Assembly: GCF_016464375.1 (NCBI RefSeq)
Contig: NZ_JADDIU010000004.1
Location: 177,279-241,278, forward strand
Length of the DNA: 64,000 bases
Reading direction: 5' to 3'
Source of the DNA: Bacillus renqingensis
GTDB lineage: Bacteria > Bacillota > Bacilli > Bacillales > Cytobacillaceae
The notes under the pieces: model-generated
Databases searched by the model: none
Told to the model about the DNA's origin: nothing
The model's input: the letters and a program-made list of their open reading frames with translations, nothing else
Shown: piece after piece, positions 17,002-26,070 of the stretch
Layout: each line of letters opens with the position of its first letter
Numbering within the stretch: position 1 is the first letter of the stretch
Position numbers and translations under genes: made by a program

Positions 17002-18645
17002 TTAAATACTCTCAATCTTCTCAGGCTCTACACGCCCAGGTTCAAAAGAATCCGCATTTGTTAACTCCAACAATTGAGCTTCTTCAAGTCCATCAATAAG
17101 AGTCAGTTCCCTCAGGTCTTCAGCATTCAAAGTCTTATCAAGGGTTAACACCATGATGGCCTCACCGCCGACTTCCGTACGGCCCACCTGCATCGTTCCG
17201 ATATTAATCTGATAGTTTCCGAGCAGGGAGCCTACTTTACCAATCATCCCGGGTAAATCCTGATGTTTAATGTATAAGAGATATTTTTCCGGTTTCACAT
17301 CAATTCGGTATTCGTTGATCTTCACAATTCGTGCGCCATAGCCATTTAATACAGTTGCCCCGATACGTGCTGATTCCAATCCTTGGGAAACAGCAAGCTC
17401 CATATAGTTAGCAAAGCCCTTATTGGTAGCATTTTTTTGCACGTTATAGGAAACACCCTGTTCCTTCAAAAGATGGAGGACATTAATCAGATTCACTGAA
17501 TCACTTAAATGATAAGATAATATTCCCCGCAGCAGTGTCCGTGTTAACAATTCGGTATCTTCGTCGATTAAATCGCCGTAATAATTGATCGTGATTTTTT
17601 CAGGGGCCTTCTTTTTTAATAATTGAATAACCAGTTGTCCAATTTGGTCGCCAAGCAGTAAATAGGGCTGCATCTTTGCCTGCGTTTCACCAGACATTTG
17701 CGGCATATTGACGGCATGTTGAATCGATTGCGTTTCAAAAATCTCGATAATTTCGGCGCTGACCTCTTGGGCCACTTTTTCCTGTGCCTCTATCGTCGAA
17801 GCTCCAAGATGCGGTGTAGTAATAATATTTGGATTTTGCAGTAATTCAGGATCAGCAACTGGTTCTTTTTCAAATACATCCAGAGCTGCACCTGCAACAT
17901 GACCTGCTTGAATAGCCCGGACCAGCGCCTTTTCATCAATAATTCCGCCGCGGGCACAGTTGATCAAGCGGACGCCTTTTTTTGTTTTTGCTAAAAACTC
18001 ATCATTAATAATTCCTTTCGTATCATTGGTCAATGGGGTATGGATCGTAATAAAATCAGACTCGGCCGCAATTACATCCAGGCTTGCTTTAGTGATTCCC
18101 AGCTTTTTCGCACGGTCTTCCGTTAAGTATGGGTCAAATCCTAAAATACTCATCCCAAAGCTTTTGGCACGCTTCGCAACTTCTGTACCGATTTTCCCCA
18201 TGCCAACAACACCAAGTGTTTTTTTGTATAATTCTACGCCTTTAAAAGAGTTGCGGTCCCACTCACCGGCGGCTGTTTTTTGATGAGCTTGGGGAATTTT
18301 CCGCGCCAGTGCCAGCATCATTGCCAATGTGTGCTCTGTGGCGGCAATCGTATTGGCGCCAGGGGCATTAATGACGATCACCCCTTTTCTTGTGGCTGCA
18401 TTGACATCAATGTTATCGACGCCAACCCCTGCTCTGGCAATTACCCGCAAGCGGTCGGTTGCTTGGAGCAGTTCTTCCGTTACCTTTGTCTGGCTCCTCA
18501 CAATAAGGGCATCATACTCAGCGATGATATTTTTCAATTCCGCTGTTGGCAATGTTGGCTGCTGCTCCACAATAAAATGGGGGTGATCCAGTAAACTCTT
18601 TAATCCTGTTTGGCTAATTCCGTCGGTCACAAGTACTTTAAACAT
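17002..18645 (-). CDS. serA: D-3-phosphoglycerate dehydrogenase
   Basis: First enzyme of serine synthesis, oxidising 3-phosphoglycerate to 3-phosphohydroxypyruvate with NAD. About 547 residues: catalytic/NAD domain with GVVGMGKIGTEVA, CARGGIIDE and the catalytic His in TTPHLGAST; an intervening domain; and a C-terminal ACT domain (YLLYIKHQDLPGMIGKVGSLLG) for serine feedback. The ATG at 18645 (MFKVLVTDG) matches the start of B. subtilis SerA; an in-frame TTG at 18657 lies too close to the GAGGAGG site. A T-box leader precedes it by about 135 bases. Confidence 0.93.
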   Translation of the reverse strand: MFKVLVTDGISQTGLKSLLDHPHFIVEQQPTLPTAELKNIIAEYDALIVRSQTKVTEELLQATDRLRVIARAGVGVDNIDVNAATRKGVIVINAPGANTIAATEHTLAMMLALARKIPQAHQKTAAGEWDRNSFKGVELYKKTLGVVGMGKIGTEVAKRAKSFGMSILGFDPYLTEDRAKKLGITKASLDVIAAESDFITIHTPLTNDTKGIINDEFLAKTKKGVRLINCARGGIIDEKALVRAIQAGHVAGAALDVFEKEPVADPELLQNPNIITTPHLGASTIEAQEKVAQEVSAEIIEIFETQSIQHAVNMPQMSGETQAKMQPYLLLGDQIGQLVIQLLKKKAPEKITINYYGDLIDEDTELLTRTLLRGILSYHLSDSVNLINVLHLLKEQGVSYNVQKNATNKGFANYMELAVSQGLESARIGATVLNGYGARIVKINEYRIDVKPEKYLLYIKHQDLPGMIGKVGSLLGNYQINIGTMQVGRTEVGGEAIMVLTLDKTLNAEDLRELTLIDGLEEAQLLELTNADSFEPGRVEPEKIESI

Positions 18646-18780
18646 TTTTTCATTCAAACCTCCTCAGATTGGTTCATCGTCATTTTCTCACGGTCAGGAA
18701 CAGGTGTCGGTCCAAGAGCGGGCAAGTACGGTTAATCAAGTAACATTATCATCAACCTTTAAAAAGTATTTTTTGTAAAA

Positions 18781-18824
18781 TAAAAGTCCCTCATAACAGA
18801 CAGAATGGTCGTGTTATGAGGGAC
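18781..18824 (-). terminator. T-box-controlled terminator upstream of serA
   Basis: 12-bp perfect stem (18786-18797 with 18813-18824), T-rich after it on the minus strand; the competing antiterminator uses the GGTGGCACC T-box bases just upstream. Confidence 0.85.
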
Positions 18825-19050
18825 GAACTAACGTGGTGCCACCCTCTTTTACCGCTATGAAAAATGCGGCCTCTAGCCATGTAACGGTTTTTAACCGGGT
18901 TTACCTACTGGTGACCTTTCAGTAAACCAGTTCAGAAGGGCTGGGCGTTTTAAGAACATGCACCGGTTCGCAGCGACCACCGGCTCTCTTTAGCCATTTC
19001 CTAATGCCGTCTTCATCATCACTAATGATTAAAAATTTAAAATTACTGAA
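18781..19050 (-). promoter_or_regulatory. T-box riboswitch leader of serA
   Basis: On the minus strand this contains the T-box core GAGGGTGGCACCACGTT (18846-18830), an AGAGAGCCGGTGG / CGAACCGGT stem I apex (about 18960-18990), and a terminator stem GTCCCTCATAAC / GTTATGAGGGAC (18824-18786) followed by T's. Uncharged tRNA pairs with the leader and prevents termination. The specifier is expected to be a serine codon; a UCU preceding GAAC is present in the right part (about 18930), but I could not fold stem I confidently. Confidence 0.88.
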
Positions 19051-19172
19051 TATAGGGATTATTCTACATCCCACTTGCAGGATTGTAAAGGACAAACTAG
19101 AAAAATTTTGACCTATTTTTTGCGGAAAATTTTGCGATCAAACAAAAAGTCAATTATAGCAAAATAGTAAGC

Positions 19173-19190
19173 GATTACACTATAGTAATC
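19173..19190 (+). promoter_or_regulatory. Palindromic operator-like site before hom
   Basis: GATTAC-N6-GTAATC, a perfect inverted repeat about 90 bases upstream of hom, whose central TATAGT could be the -10 box. A threonine-pathway repressor such as ThrR is a candidate ligand, unverified. Confidence 0.5.
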
Positions 19191-19276
19191 AAAAAACATA
19201 TCTATTGTAAAAAGATTCAGAGAATCATATAATGTCTACAACAGAAATACATTTGTTCACAGTGGGAGGACAGTAA

Positions 19277-20584
19277 ATGGGGGGAGAAGGGATGAAGGCA
19301 ATCTCAATTGGATTACTAGGTTTAGGCACGGTAGGTTCAGGTGTAGTCCAAATTATCAAAAACCACCAAGATAAATTAATGCATCAAGTAGGCTGCCCGG
19401 TGGTTGTCAAAAAAATTCTTGTACAAGATGTACATAAAAAAAGACCAGTTGAAATCGCAACCGAACTATTAACGGCTGATGCGGATGATATTTTATTCGA
19501 TAAGGAAATAGATGTCGTTATTGAGGTCATGGGCGGGGTCGATGTAACGAAAGACTATTTAATCACTGCACTTCGACAAGGAAAGCATGTGGTGACTGCC
19601 AATAAGGATCTGATGGCTTTGCATGGCTCGGAACTGTTAACTGTTGCTTCAGAATACGGCTGTGATTTATTTTATGAAGCGAGCGTCGCCGGCGGCATCC
19701 CTATTTTAAGAGGCTTAGTCGATGGGCTGGCATCAGATCGTATTACGCAAATGATGGGAATTGTCAATGGAACGACAAACTATATTTTAACAAAAATGAG
19801 CAATGAAGGTCGATCGTATGATGAGGTGCTGAAAGAAGCGCAGGAGCTTGGGTTCGCGGAAGCCGATCCAACTGCAGATGTAGAGGGATTAGATGCAGCC
19901 CGTAAAATGACGATCCTCGCTACACTAGGATTTTCGATGCATATCGATTTGGATGATGTCAAGGTTAGCGGGATTTCGAATGTCACTGAAGAGGATATCC
20001 GCTATGGCAAGCAACTAGGCTACACGATGAAATTGATTGGCTATGCTCATCGTGAGGGGGAAAAGGTAGAAGTGAGTGTTGCCCCTACGTTCTTGTCCAA
20101 CCATCACCCGCTTGCCTCCGTTCAAAACGAATATAATGCCGTCTACGTGTACGGTGAGGCTGTAGGTGAAACGATGTTTTACGGACCTGGGGCCGGCAGC
20201 CTGCCAACTGCAACAGCCGTCGTATCCGATTTAGTGGCTGTTATTAAAAACTTGCGGATTGGCGTCAATGGAAAAAGTGCAGTCACGCCACAGTATCCAA
20301 AACGTTTAAAGGAAGACAGCGAAAAGTTTTCAAAGTACTTTTTACGGATCCATGTCCAAGATGAGGTAGGCGTCTTCGCTGATATCACTTCTATTTTTGC
20401 TAAATATGGGGTCAGCTTTGAAAAAATTCTTCAGCTGCCCATTAAGAAAAATGAAACATCTGAAATTGTCTTAGTTACCCATCAAGCGTCATTCACAGAT
20501 TATGATCAGATTTTACAAGAATTATATGATTTACAAGCTGTCAAGGAAGTAAAAAGTGCATATAGAGTGGTGAGAAAATCATGA
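19277..20584 (+). CDS. hom: Homoserine dehydrogenase
   Basis: Reduces aspartate semialdehyde to homoserine with NAD(P)H, the branch point to threonine and methionine. The Rossmann motif [24 protein letters not shown], the signature [19 protein letters not shown] and [14 protein letters not shown], and a C-terminal ACT domain ([17 protein letters not shown]) are as in B. subtilis Hom. The 19277 ATG has GGGAGGA 8 bases upstream. The family usually starts at MKAI, i.e. the in-frame ATG at 19292, which also has a G-rich site, so the first five residues are doubtful. It overlaps thrC by 4 bases. Confidence 0.94.
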   Translation: MGGEGMKAISIGLLGLGTVGSGVVQIIKNHQDKLMHQVGCPVVVKKILVQDVHKKRPVEIATELLTADADDILFDKEIDVVIEVMGGVDVTKDYLITALRQGKHVVTANKDLMALHGSELLTVASEYGCDLFYEASVAGGIPILRGLVDGLASDRITQMMGIVNGTTNYILTKMSNEGRSYDEVLKEAQELGFAEADPTADVEGLDAARKMTILATLGFSMHIDLDDVKVSGISNVTEEDIRYGKQLGYTMKLIGYAHREGEKVEVSVAPTFLSNHHPLASVQNEYNAVYVYGEAVGETMFYGPGAGSLPTATAVVSDLVAVIKNLRIGVNGKSAVTPQYPKRLKEDSEKFSKYFLRIHVQDEVGVFADITSIFAKYGVSFEKILQLPIKKNETSEIVLVTHQASFTDYDQILQELYDLQAVKEVKSAYRVVRKS

Positions 20585-21648
20585 AGAGATGGCCAGGATT
20601 ATTAGAAGCATATAAAGCCTATTTACCAATTAATGAGACGACTCCGAAACTTACTCTTAATGAGGGGAATACGCCGTTAATTAAGCTTGAAAGACTTTCC
20701 GAGGAATGGGGAGTAGAGCTTTATGTCAAAGTGGAAGGGGCCAACCCGACTGGATCATTCAAGGATAGAGGAATGGTTATGGCAGTTGCCAAAGCAATGG
20801 AGGAAGGCAGCAAGACGGTCATTTGTGCCTCAACAGGAAATACATCTGCCGCTGCGGCTGCCTATGCGGCACGGGCAGGTATGAACTGTATCGTCGTCAT
20901 CCCTGAAGGAAAAATCGCAATGGGAAAACTCGCCCAAGCGATGATGTATGGGGCTGAAATTATCTCTATCGAGGGGAATTTTGATGAAGCGTTACAAATG
21001 GTTCGAAATATTAGTAAGGTAGAACCGATTACTCTCGTAAATTCCGTTAACCCTTACAGGCTCGAAGGACAGAAAACGGCAGCCTTTGAGGTATGCGACC
21101 AGCTGGGCTTTGCACCGGATATTTTGGCCATACCAGTCGGAAATGCCGGAAATATCAGTGCTTATTGGAAGGGATTTAAAGAATATAACGAAAAGAAAGA
21201 AACAGGATTGCCAAGAATGTTCGGCTTTGAAGCAGCCGGTGCTGCTGCCCTTGTCCATAATCGTGTGTTTGAAAATCCGGAAACTATTGCAACGGCGATT
21301 CGGATTGGAAATCCGGCAAGCTGGGATTTGGCGGTTAATGCCGTTCAGGAATCAGACGGGCAGTTTGATGAGGTGACTGATGAAGAAATTGTTGCCGCCT
21401 ATAAAAAATTGGCCTCAACGGATGGAGTGTTTGCAGAACCAGCTTCTTGCGCCTCGCTTGCTGGTGTTTACAAGAGTATCCAAAATGGAAAAATCGCAAA
21501 AGGGACAAAAATTGTCGCTGTCCTAACGGGTAATGGATTAAAGGATCCAGATACAGCCATTACCAGTAGTCTGGTGACACCAACTCAATTACCAAACGAT
21601 GAACAAGCGGTAGCTGAACATATTCAAGGGGTTGTAACAAATGCCTAA
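20581..21648 (+). CDS. thrC: Threonine synthase
   Basis: PLP enzyme of 355 residues that converts O-phosphohomoserine to threonine. The cofactor lysine is in [15 protein letters not shown] (about residue 60), with the glycine-rich phosphate loop [14 protein letters not shown]. The length is that of the short Bacillus type. The start overlaps the hom stop (ATGA), indicating translational coupling, and the end overlaps thrB by 8 bases. Confidence 0.95.
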   Translation: MKRWPGLLEAYKAYLPINETTPKLTLNEGNTPLIKLERLSEEWGVELYVKVEGANPTGSFKDRGMVMAVAKAMEEGSKTVICASTGNTSAAAAAYAARAGMNCIVVIPEGKIAMGKLAQAMMYGAEIISIEGNFDEALQMVRNISKVEPITLVNSVNPYRLEGQKTAAFEVCDQLGFAPDILAIPVGNAGNISAYWKGFKEYNEKKETGLPRMFGFEAAGAAALVHNRVFENPETIATAIRIGNPASWDLAVNAVQESDGQFDEVTDEEIVAAYKKLASTDGVFAEPASCASLAGVYKSIQNGKIAKGTKIVAVLTGNGLKDPDTAITSSLVTPTQLPNDEQAVAEHIQGVVTNA

Positions 21649-22567
21649 GGGTAATCGCTGGCTGATCAAGGTTCCAGCGAGCTCAGCTAATCTTGGTCCT
21701 GGATTTGATTCTGTCGGTCTGGCACTCAATTTATATTTAACCCTTGAGGTTGAGAAAAGTGAGCAGTGGGAGTTCTACTCGTCCAATCAGGAACTGACAG
21801 AACTCCCGAATGGAGAGCAGCATTTTATCGCACAAGTGGCGCTTGGGGTTGCGAAGAAATACGGAAAAGGATTAACACCCTATCGAGTCAAGCTTGAAAG
21901 TGAAATTCCGTTAGCTAGGGGCTTGGGTTCCAGCGCTTCTGCCATTGTTGCTGGAATTGAACTGGCCGACTTAGGCTTGCGTCTAGGATTAACGAAAGAA
22001 GATAAACTTCTGTTGGCAACGGAGATAGAAGGGCATCCAGATAATGTGGGGGCATCCATTTATGGCGGCCTTGTGGTCGGCAGCTATCAACCGAATGAAG
22101 TGGAGATGTTGTCATTTACTGATCTACCGATTGAGGTTGCAGTAGCAATACCAAACGAGACTTTATTAACAAAAGATTCTCGAGATGTTCTTCCTGATAC
22201 TTTCTCACGCAGTGAAGCAATCCAGGCCTCTTCAACAGCGAACCTTTTGGTTGCAGCATTGTTAGGTAATAACTGGGATTTGGCTGGTAAAATGATGGAG
22301 CAGGATCGTTTTCATCAGCCATTTCGCCGCCCGCTCATTCCGTTTTATCAGGATGTTGAGTCCACAGCTAAAGAAAACGGGGCATTTGGTGTAGCATTAA
22401 GTGGTGCCGGTCCAACTGTTATTTGCTTTGCTGAAAAAGGAAAGGGAAGGAAGCTCGTCCAGGCATTAAAACAAAGTTTTTCTGAAATGACGATAAAGCT
22501 TCTTCAAATCGACTTTACCGGAAGTGTTTTAGAAGAATATCCCCTTCAAAGGAAGAAGCTTGTTTAA
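21641..22567 (+). CDS. thrB: Homoserine kinase
   Basis: GHMP-family kinase of 308 residues that phosphorylates homoserine, supplying ThrC. The N-terminal [19 protein letters not shown] and the ATP loop [16 protein letters not shown] are complete, and the C-terminal [12 protein letters not shown] motif is present. It is last in hom-thrC-thrB, the normal Bacillus order. Confidence 0.95.
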   Translation: MPKGNRWLIKVPASSANLGPGFDSVGLALNLYLTLEVEKSEQWEFYSSNQELTELPNGEQHFIAQVALGVAKKYGKGLTPYRVKLESEIPLARGLGSSASAIVAGIELADLGLRLGLTKEDKLLLATEIEGHPDNVGASIYGGLVVGSYQPNEVEMLSFTDLPIEVAVAIPNETLLTKDSRDVLPDTFSRSEAIQASSTANLLVAALLGNNWDLAGKMMEQDRFHQPFRRPLIPFYQDVESTAKENGAFGVALSGAGPTVICFAEKGKGRKLVQALKQSFSEMTIKLLQIDFTGSVLEEYPLQRKKLV

Positions 22568-22568
22568 C

Positions 22569-22594
22569 CAAAGGGCAGCGCATGGCTGTCCTTT
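22569..22594 (+). terminator. Weak hairpin after thrB
   Basis: AAAGGGCAGC / GGCTGTCCTTT around GCAT, with no long T tail. It may attenuate read-through into serC. Confidence 0.45.
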
Positions 22595-22662
22595 GCTCAT
22601 ATCGAGTATTGTTGTAATTATTCAAAAAAATGTTGAAATCGTAAAAATAGGAGTTGAAAGAC

Positions 22663-23757
22663 ATGAATGTACAGGTCAAACGTGCTTATAACTTCAATGC
22701 AGGTCCATCTGCTCTTCCATTGGAGGTTTTGGAAAAGGCGCAGCAGGAATTTATTGATTTTCGCGGCACCGGCATGTCTGTGATGGAATTAAGCCACCGC
22801 AGTTCTGATTATGAAGCAGTACATAACCAAGCAAAGGCTTCGTTGAAAGAATTGCTGTCGATTCCCGATGATTATGAAATACTATTTGTTCAAGGCGGAG
22901 CAAGCCTGCAATTTTCTATGATTCCCATGAACTTCTTAAGGCCAGAACAACGAGCCGGCTATATCATGACCGGTTCATGGTCAGAAAAAGCCTTTAAAGA
23001 GGCCGGGATTTTTGGCAATCCTTATCATGCTGCAAGCACGAAAGAGGAAAGTTACCGCCGCATTCCGCGGTTTGATGAACTGCAGTACCATGCTGATGAT
23101 GCCTACCTGCACCTAACATCGAATAATACTATTTTCGGCACTGAATGGAGGAATTTCCCTAGTGTGGAGATACCGTTGATTGCTGATATGTCTAGTGATA
23201 TTCTGTCAAAACCGGTGGATGTCAGCAAATTTGCGTTAATTTATGCCGGGGCCCAGAAAAACCTTGGACCATCAGGTGTGACCGTTGTGATTATACGCAA
23301 GGATTTCATGGAAAGAGCCAATAAAAATATTCCGACGATGTTGAAATACAGTACGCATGCAGACAATAATTCCTTGTACAATACACCGCCTACCTTTGGC
23401 ATTTATATGCTGGGTGAAGTTCTAAACTGGGTGAAAGGCATGGGCGGAATCACAGAAATGGCGAAGCGAAACGAAGAAAAAGCAAAATTGCTTTATGATG
23501 TCATTGACGAAAGTAATGGCTTTTATGTCGGACATGCGGAAAAGGACAGCCGCTCATTGATGAATGTTACCTTCCGGGTGAAAGATGAGGAACTAGAGAA
23601 AAAATTCTTGGCTGAAGCGGGACAAGAAGGTTTTGTCGGTGTGAAAGGCCACCGTTCTGTGGGCGGCTGCCGTGCATCCATTTACAATGCCGTTCCATAT
23701 GAAGCCTGCAAAGCATTCAGCGAATTCATGCGACAATTCCTTAAGGAATGGCAGTAA
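22663..23757 (+). CDS. serC: Phosphoserine aminotransferase
   Basis: Second step of serine synthesis: PLP-dependent transfer of the glutamate amino group to 3-phosphohydroxypyruvate. 364 residues. It starts YNFNAGPSALPLEVLEKAQ, has the PLP lysine in YAGAQKNLGPSGV, and ends with the SVGGCRASIYNAVPYEA signature. The ATG at 22663 is preferred because AGGAG (22649-22653) is 9 bases away, while the in-frame TTG at 22654 touches it. serA is nearby but on the other strand. Confidence 0.95.
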   Translation: MNVQVKRAYNFNAGPSALPLEVLEKAQQEFIDFRGTGMSVMELSHRSSDYEAVHNQAKASLKELLSIPDDYEILFVQGGASLQFSMIPMNFLRPEQRAGYIMTGSWSEKAFKEAGIFGNPYHAASTKEESYRRIPRFDELQYHADDAYLHLTSNNTIFGTEWRNFPSVEIPLIADMSSDILSKPVDVSKFALIYAGAQKNLGPSGVTVVIIRKDFMERANKNIPTMLKYSTHADNNSLYNTPPTFGIYMLGEVLNWVKGMGGITEMAKRNEEKAKLLYDVIDESNGFYVGHAEKDSRSLMNVTFRVKDEELEKKFLAEAGQEGFVGVKGHRSVGGCRASIYNAVPYEACKAFSEFMRQFLKEWQ

Positions 23758-23763
23758 ACGAAT

Positions 23764-23801
23764 AAAAACTTGTAGAGAGGCTGTTTTCTACAAGTTTTTT
23801 T
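23764..23801 (+). terminator. Terminator after serC
   Basis: AAAAACTTGTAG / CTACAAGTTTTTTT, 12-bp stem with a T run. Confidence 0.9.
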
Positions 23802-23862
23802 ATTAGTTCTAACAAAAAATAACTAAAATTACCGATACTCTAAAAAGATTTGAATTTATTTT

Positions 23863-23891
23863 TTGACATAGGGAAAACTATCCTATAGAAT
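23863..23891 (+). promoter_or_regulatory. Sigma-A promoter of the nitroreductase gene
   Basis: TTGACA (23863-23868), 17-base spacer, TAGAAT (23886-23891). The operator starts right after the -10 box. Confidence 0.7.
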
Positions 23892-23909
23892 TATTCTCGA
23901 TTCGAGATA
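23892..23909 (+). promoter_or_regulatory. MhqR-type operator
   Basis: The minus strand reads TATCTCGAATCGAGAATA, matching 16 of 17 positions of the published B. subtilis MhqR box (tATCTcgaAtcgAGATa). It covers the probable transcription start, as expected for a repressor of quinone-responsive genes. Confidence 0.8.
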
Positions 23910-23949
23910 CTTATCTTCAAAATATTAAACTACAGGAGGAAGACAGATT

Positions 23950-24555
23950 ATGACAAAAGATTTCTATTCCACTTTAAAAGAAAGACGTTCTTATTATGGA
24001 ATTAATAAAGAGGTAAAAGTTCCCTTTGAGAAGATTAAAGAAATAGTTGAGTTTGCTGTAAAATACACCCCATCTGCCTTTAATTCTCAATCAGCACGTC
24101 TTGTCGTGTTTACAGGGGAATCCCACGATAAATTATGGGATATTACAACGGAGACCTTAAGAGGTGTAGTGGGTGATGGAGATTTTTCTGCAACGCAACA
24201 AAAAATGGATTCATTTAAAGCAGGATATGGGACTGTATTATTTTTTGAAGATGAAGCAGTAGTCAAGTCCCTTCAAGAACAATTCCCTTTATATGCTGAC
24301 AATTTTCCAATTTGGTCAAACCAAGCATCAGGTATGCACCAATTAGTAGTATGGGCTGCTTTAGAATCAGAAGGACTAGGCGCTTCTCTACAACACTATA
24401 ACCCGCTGATCGATGATGAAGTGAAAAAAGAATGGGATATCCCTTCTAACTGGAAATTAATTGCCCAAATGCCTTTTGGTAATCCAACTGCGCAACCAGG
24501 TGAGAAGGAATTCAAGCCTTTAGAAGACCGTGTGAAATTTTATGGAAAAAGATAA
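23950..24555 (+). CDS. Nitroreductase-family protein, MhqN-like
   Basis: FMN-dependent nitroreductase-fold protein of 201 residues. The N-terminal FYSTLKERRSYYGI and TPSAFNSQSARLVVF flavin-binding segments and the C-terminal MPFGNPTAQPGEKEF are typical of the MhqN/YodC/HBN1 branch. These proteins reduce quinones or nitro compounds in the cytosol. The MhqR-like operator upstream points to induction by quinone stress; in B. subtilis MhqR controls mhqNOP, but here no mhqO/mhqP follows. Start supported by CAGGAGGA. Monocistronic, with a strong terminator. Confidence 0.88.
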   Translation: MTKDFYSTLKERRSYYGINKEVKVPFEKIKEIVEFAVKYTPSAFNSQSARLVVFTGESHDKLWDITTETLRGVVGDGDFSATQQKMDSFKAGYGTVLFFEDEAVVKSLQEQFPLYADNFPIWSNQASGMHQLVVWAALESEGLGASLQHYNPLIDDEVKKEWDIPSNWKLIAQMPFGNPTAQPGEKEFKPLEDRVKFYGKR

Positions 24556-24564
24556 TATATGGAA

Positions 24565-24616
24565 GAAGGTTCTTGTCCCTGCATCAACTCGATACAGGGA
24601 CAAGAACCTTCTCTTT
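24565..24616 (+). terminator. Terminator after the nitroreductase gene
   Basis: 17-bp perfect stem GAAGGTTCTTGTCCCTG / CAGGGACAAGAACCTTC, then TCTTT. Confidence 0.85.
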
Positions 24617-24677
24617 GTGTCACGATGGCATAGAAATAAAAAGGAAAACATTCTCATTTTCGGTATTCCTCCTCAAA

Positions 24678-24821
24678 CTACTCTTTTATTCCGTGGAGCC
24701 ATTCTTGATAGCACTCATCACAAAGAGTCTCATTTCTTTCTTGGTTTGAAGTTATAAAAGAAACATAATGTATTTGCCTTTCCTCCATATCATTCGAACA
24801 GTAAAAACATTTTTCTACCAT
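24678..24821 (-). CDS. Small zinc-ribbon-like protein
   Basis: A 47-residue protein with two cysteine pairs, CFYC near the start and CDEC near the end, spaced as in a small treble-clef or zinc ribbon. The ATG at 24821 has GGAGAGAAGGA upstream; the longer in-frame extension overlaps the next gene and lacks a site. It is downstream of two coat-type genes on the same strand, 16 bases after the second. Not recognised further. Confidence 0.6.
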   Translation of the reverse strand: MVEKCFYCSNDMEERQIHYVSFITSNQERNETLCDECYQEWLHGIKE

Positions 24822-24837
24822 GTCTATTCCTTCTCTC

Positions 24838-25143
24838 CTATTGTAGCTTCTGGGCAAGGTTGATGGCTGTGTCCGCAGTGTTAAGATCGAGCTGCAGCTG
24901 TTCACCTAAATCATGCGGATGATAAAAACCTTTTTCCATCATATAATTAGTGATTTTTTCATGGGTTGCAATCGCATCGTTTAATTGCTGTCTTAACGTT
25001 GCTTTTAATTCTGGTGTTGCCGTCTCGGTAAGGGCGACAGCGTAGTTTCTCACGGCGGCTTTGGCGGAAATAAGAAAATCGGTTGCAATTACCTGATCAG
25101 TCAATCCGCCGATTCCAACAAGATTTTGAATGAATTGATTCAC
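24838..25143 (-). CDS. CotF-family spore coat protein (YraF-like)
   Basis: 101 residues; a helical, ferritin-like coat-F domain. Characteristic segments are AVRNYAVALTETATPELKATLRQQL, in which the TETA-P-EL motif is the family hallmark, and MMEKGFYHPHDL near the end. Such proteins lie in the inner layers of the spore coat in B. subtilis. It overlaps the upstream partner gene by 4 bases (ATGA-type coupling). A near-copy is encoded on the other strand at 25687. Confidence 0.85.
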   Translation of the reverse strand: MNQFIQNLVGIGGLTDQVIATDFLISAKAAVRNYAVALTETATPELKATLRQQLNDAIATHEKITNYMMEKGFYHPHDLGEQLQLDLNTADTAINLAQKLQ

Positions 25144-25370
25144 ACATCGTCCCCCCGTTTCGTTAAAAACCTCTGGATTTGCTGGATATGTTGCATTCCT
25201 GCTGCGGCATCTGCTTCCAGTATTGTTCGCAATTCTTCATCCTGGGCCAATTTGCTCATTGTCGTCGTTTTTGTTAAACAAAGATTTTTAAATGTTAATA
25301 ATTCATGAAGGTCTAGTGTTTCATGAAGGGCCAAATGCTTTGTCATCTTGTCTGCCTCCGATGTACTCAT
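25140..25370 (-). CDS. Small coat-associated protein (YraG-like)
   Basis: 76 residues, helical, with LALHETLDLHELLTFKNLCLTK. This LHE-x-x-x-HELL pattern corresponds to the N-terminal half of CotF-type proteins, so this gene and the next together make one split coat-F unit. It is the first gene of the minus-strand set and diverges from its paralogue at 25452 across about 80 bases that must hold both promoters. Confidence 0.8.
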   Translation of the reverse strand: MSTSEADKMTKHLALHETLDLHELLTFKNLCLTKTTTMSKLAQDEELRTILEADAAAGMQHIQQIQRFLTKRGDDV

Positions 25371-25451
25371 ACTTTTTCACTTTTATCCTCTCTTAGGTCT
25401 TGTTTAATTATTCATTTGCATAAAGGAAAATAGATAAGGGGGAAAATAGGG

Positions 25452-25682
25452 ATGGGAATAAGTTTGGAGGTGAACGAATTGGACAACTTAGCCCTGCATG
25501 AAACAATGGAAACACATGAGCTGCTTAACTTTAAAACGGTCTGCTTGTTGAAATCGAAGCTGATGCAAGGAATCTGTTTTGATAATGAACTGAAAGGCCT
25601 AATGGAAAAAGATGTACAGCAATCGATTCATGATATCAATGAATTAATTCGTTTTTATAAACAAAGCCAACTACTACAATAA
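25452..25682 (+). CDS. Small coat-associated protein (YraG-like), second copy
   Basis: 76 residues, containing LALHETMETHELLNFKTVCLLK, clearly homologous to the divergent gene at 25140. The start is uncertain: ATG at 25452, or the TTG at 25479 that lies 9 bases after GGAGG (25465-25469). It is followed 4 bases later by its coat-F partner. Confidence 0.8.
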   Translation: MGISLEVNELDNLALHETMETHELLNFKTVCLLKSKLMQGICFDNELKGLMEKDVQQSIHDINELIRFYKQSQLLQ

Positions 25683-25686
25683 TGGG

Positions 25687-26055
25687 GTGAAACATGTGGA
25701 AGATTATTTAGACCCAAGAAATGCCGAGGGAATGCCGAATTTAGCGGATTCCGCCATTGCACTCGATTTTCTGCTGGGAATCAAAACAGGGATTCGAAAT
25801 TATGGATTTGCGATAACGGAGACAGCCAATCCAGAACTGCGCCGGATTTTGCATCGGCAAATGGAGGCCGCCATTGACCTGCATAGTGAAATTTCCGATT
25901 TGATGATCAAAAAAGGCTGGCTGAACCCGCATAATCTAAAAGAGCAATTTCCTGTTGACGTAAAGGCCGCCGAAACCGCCATCCAAATCGCTGAGTTACA
26001 TCTATTTCCAAAAGATACTGACCGCCGTGGCATGTTTGCAACACCAAATCAGTAA
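25687..26055 (+). CDS. CotF-family spore coat protein (YraF/YraD-like), second copy
   Basis: 122 residues. It shares with the minus-strand copy the order IRNYGFAITETANPELRRILHRQM and MIKKGWLNPHNL. The start is GTG at 25687 or GTG at 25696, the latter better placed after GGGGTGA. It leads directly into adhB 15 bases downstream, the association known from the yra-adhB locus of B. subtilis, which supports sporulation-linked co-expression. Confidence 0.85.
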   Translation: MKHVEDYLDPRNAEGMPNLADSAIALDFLLGIKTGIRNYGFAITETANPELRRILHRQMEAAIDLHSEISDLMIKKGWLNPHNLKEQFPVDVKAAETAIQIAELHLFPKDTDRRGMFATPNQ

Positions 26056-26070
26056 AAGGAGGGGTCTACA

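Noticed and set aside
24542..24757. 71-residue frame after the nitroreductase
   Set aside because: It consists largely of the 17-bp terminator stem and the region antisense to the zinc-ribbon gene.
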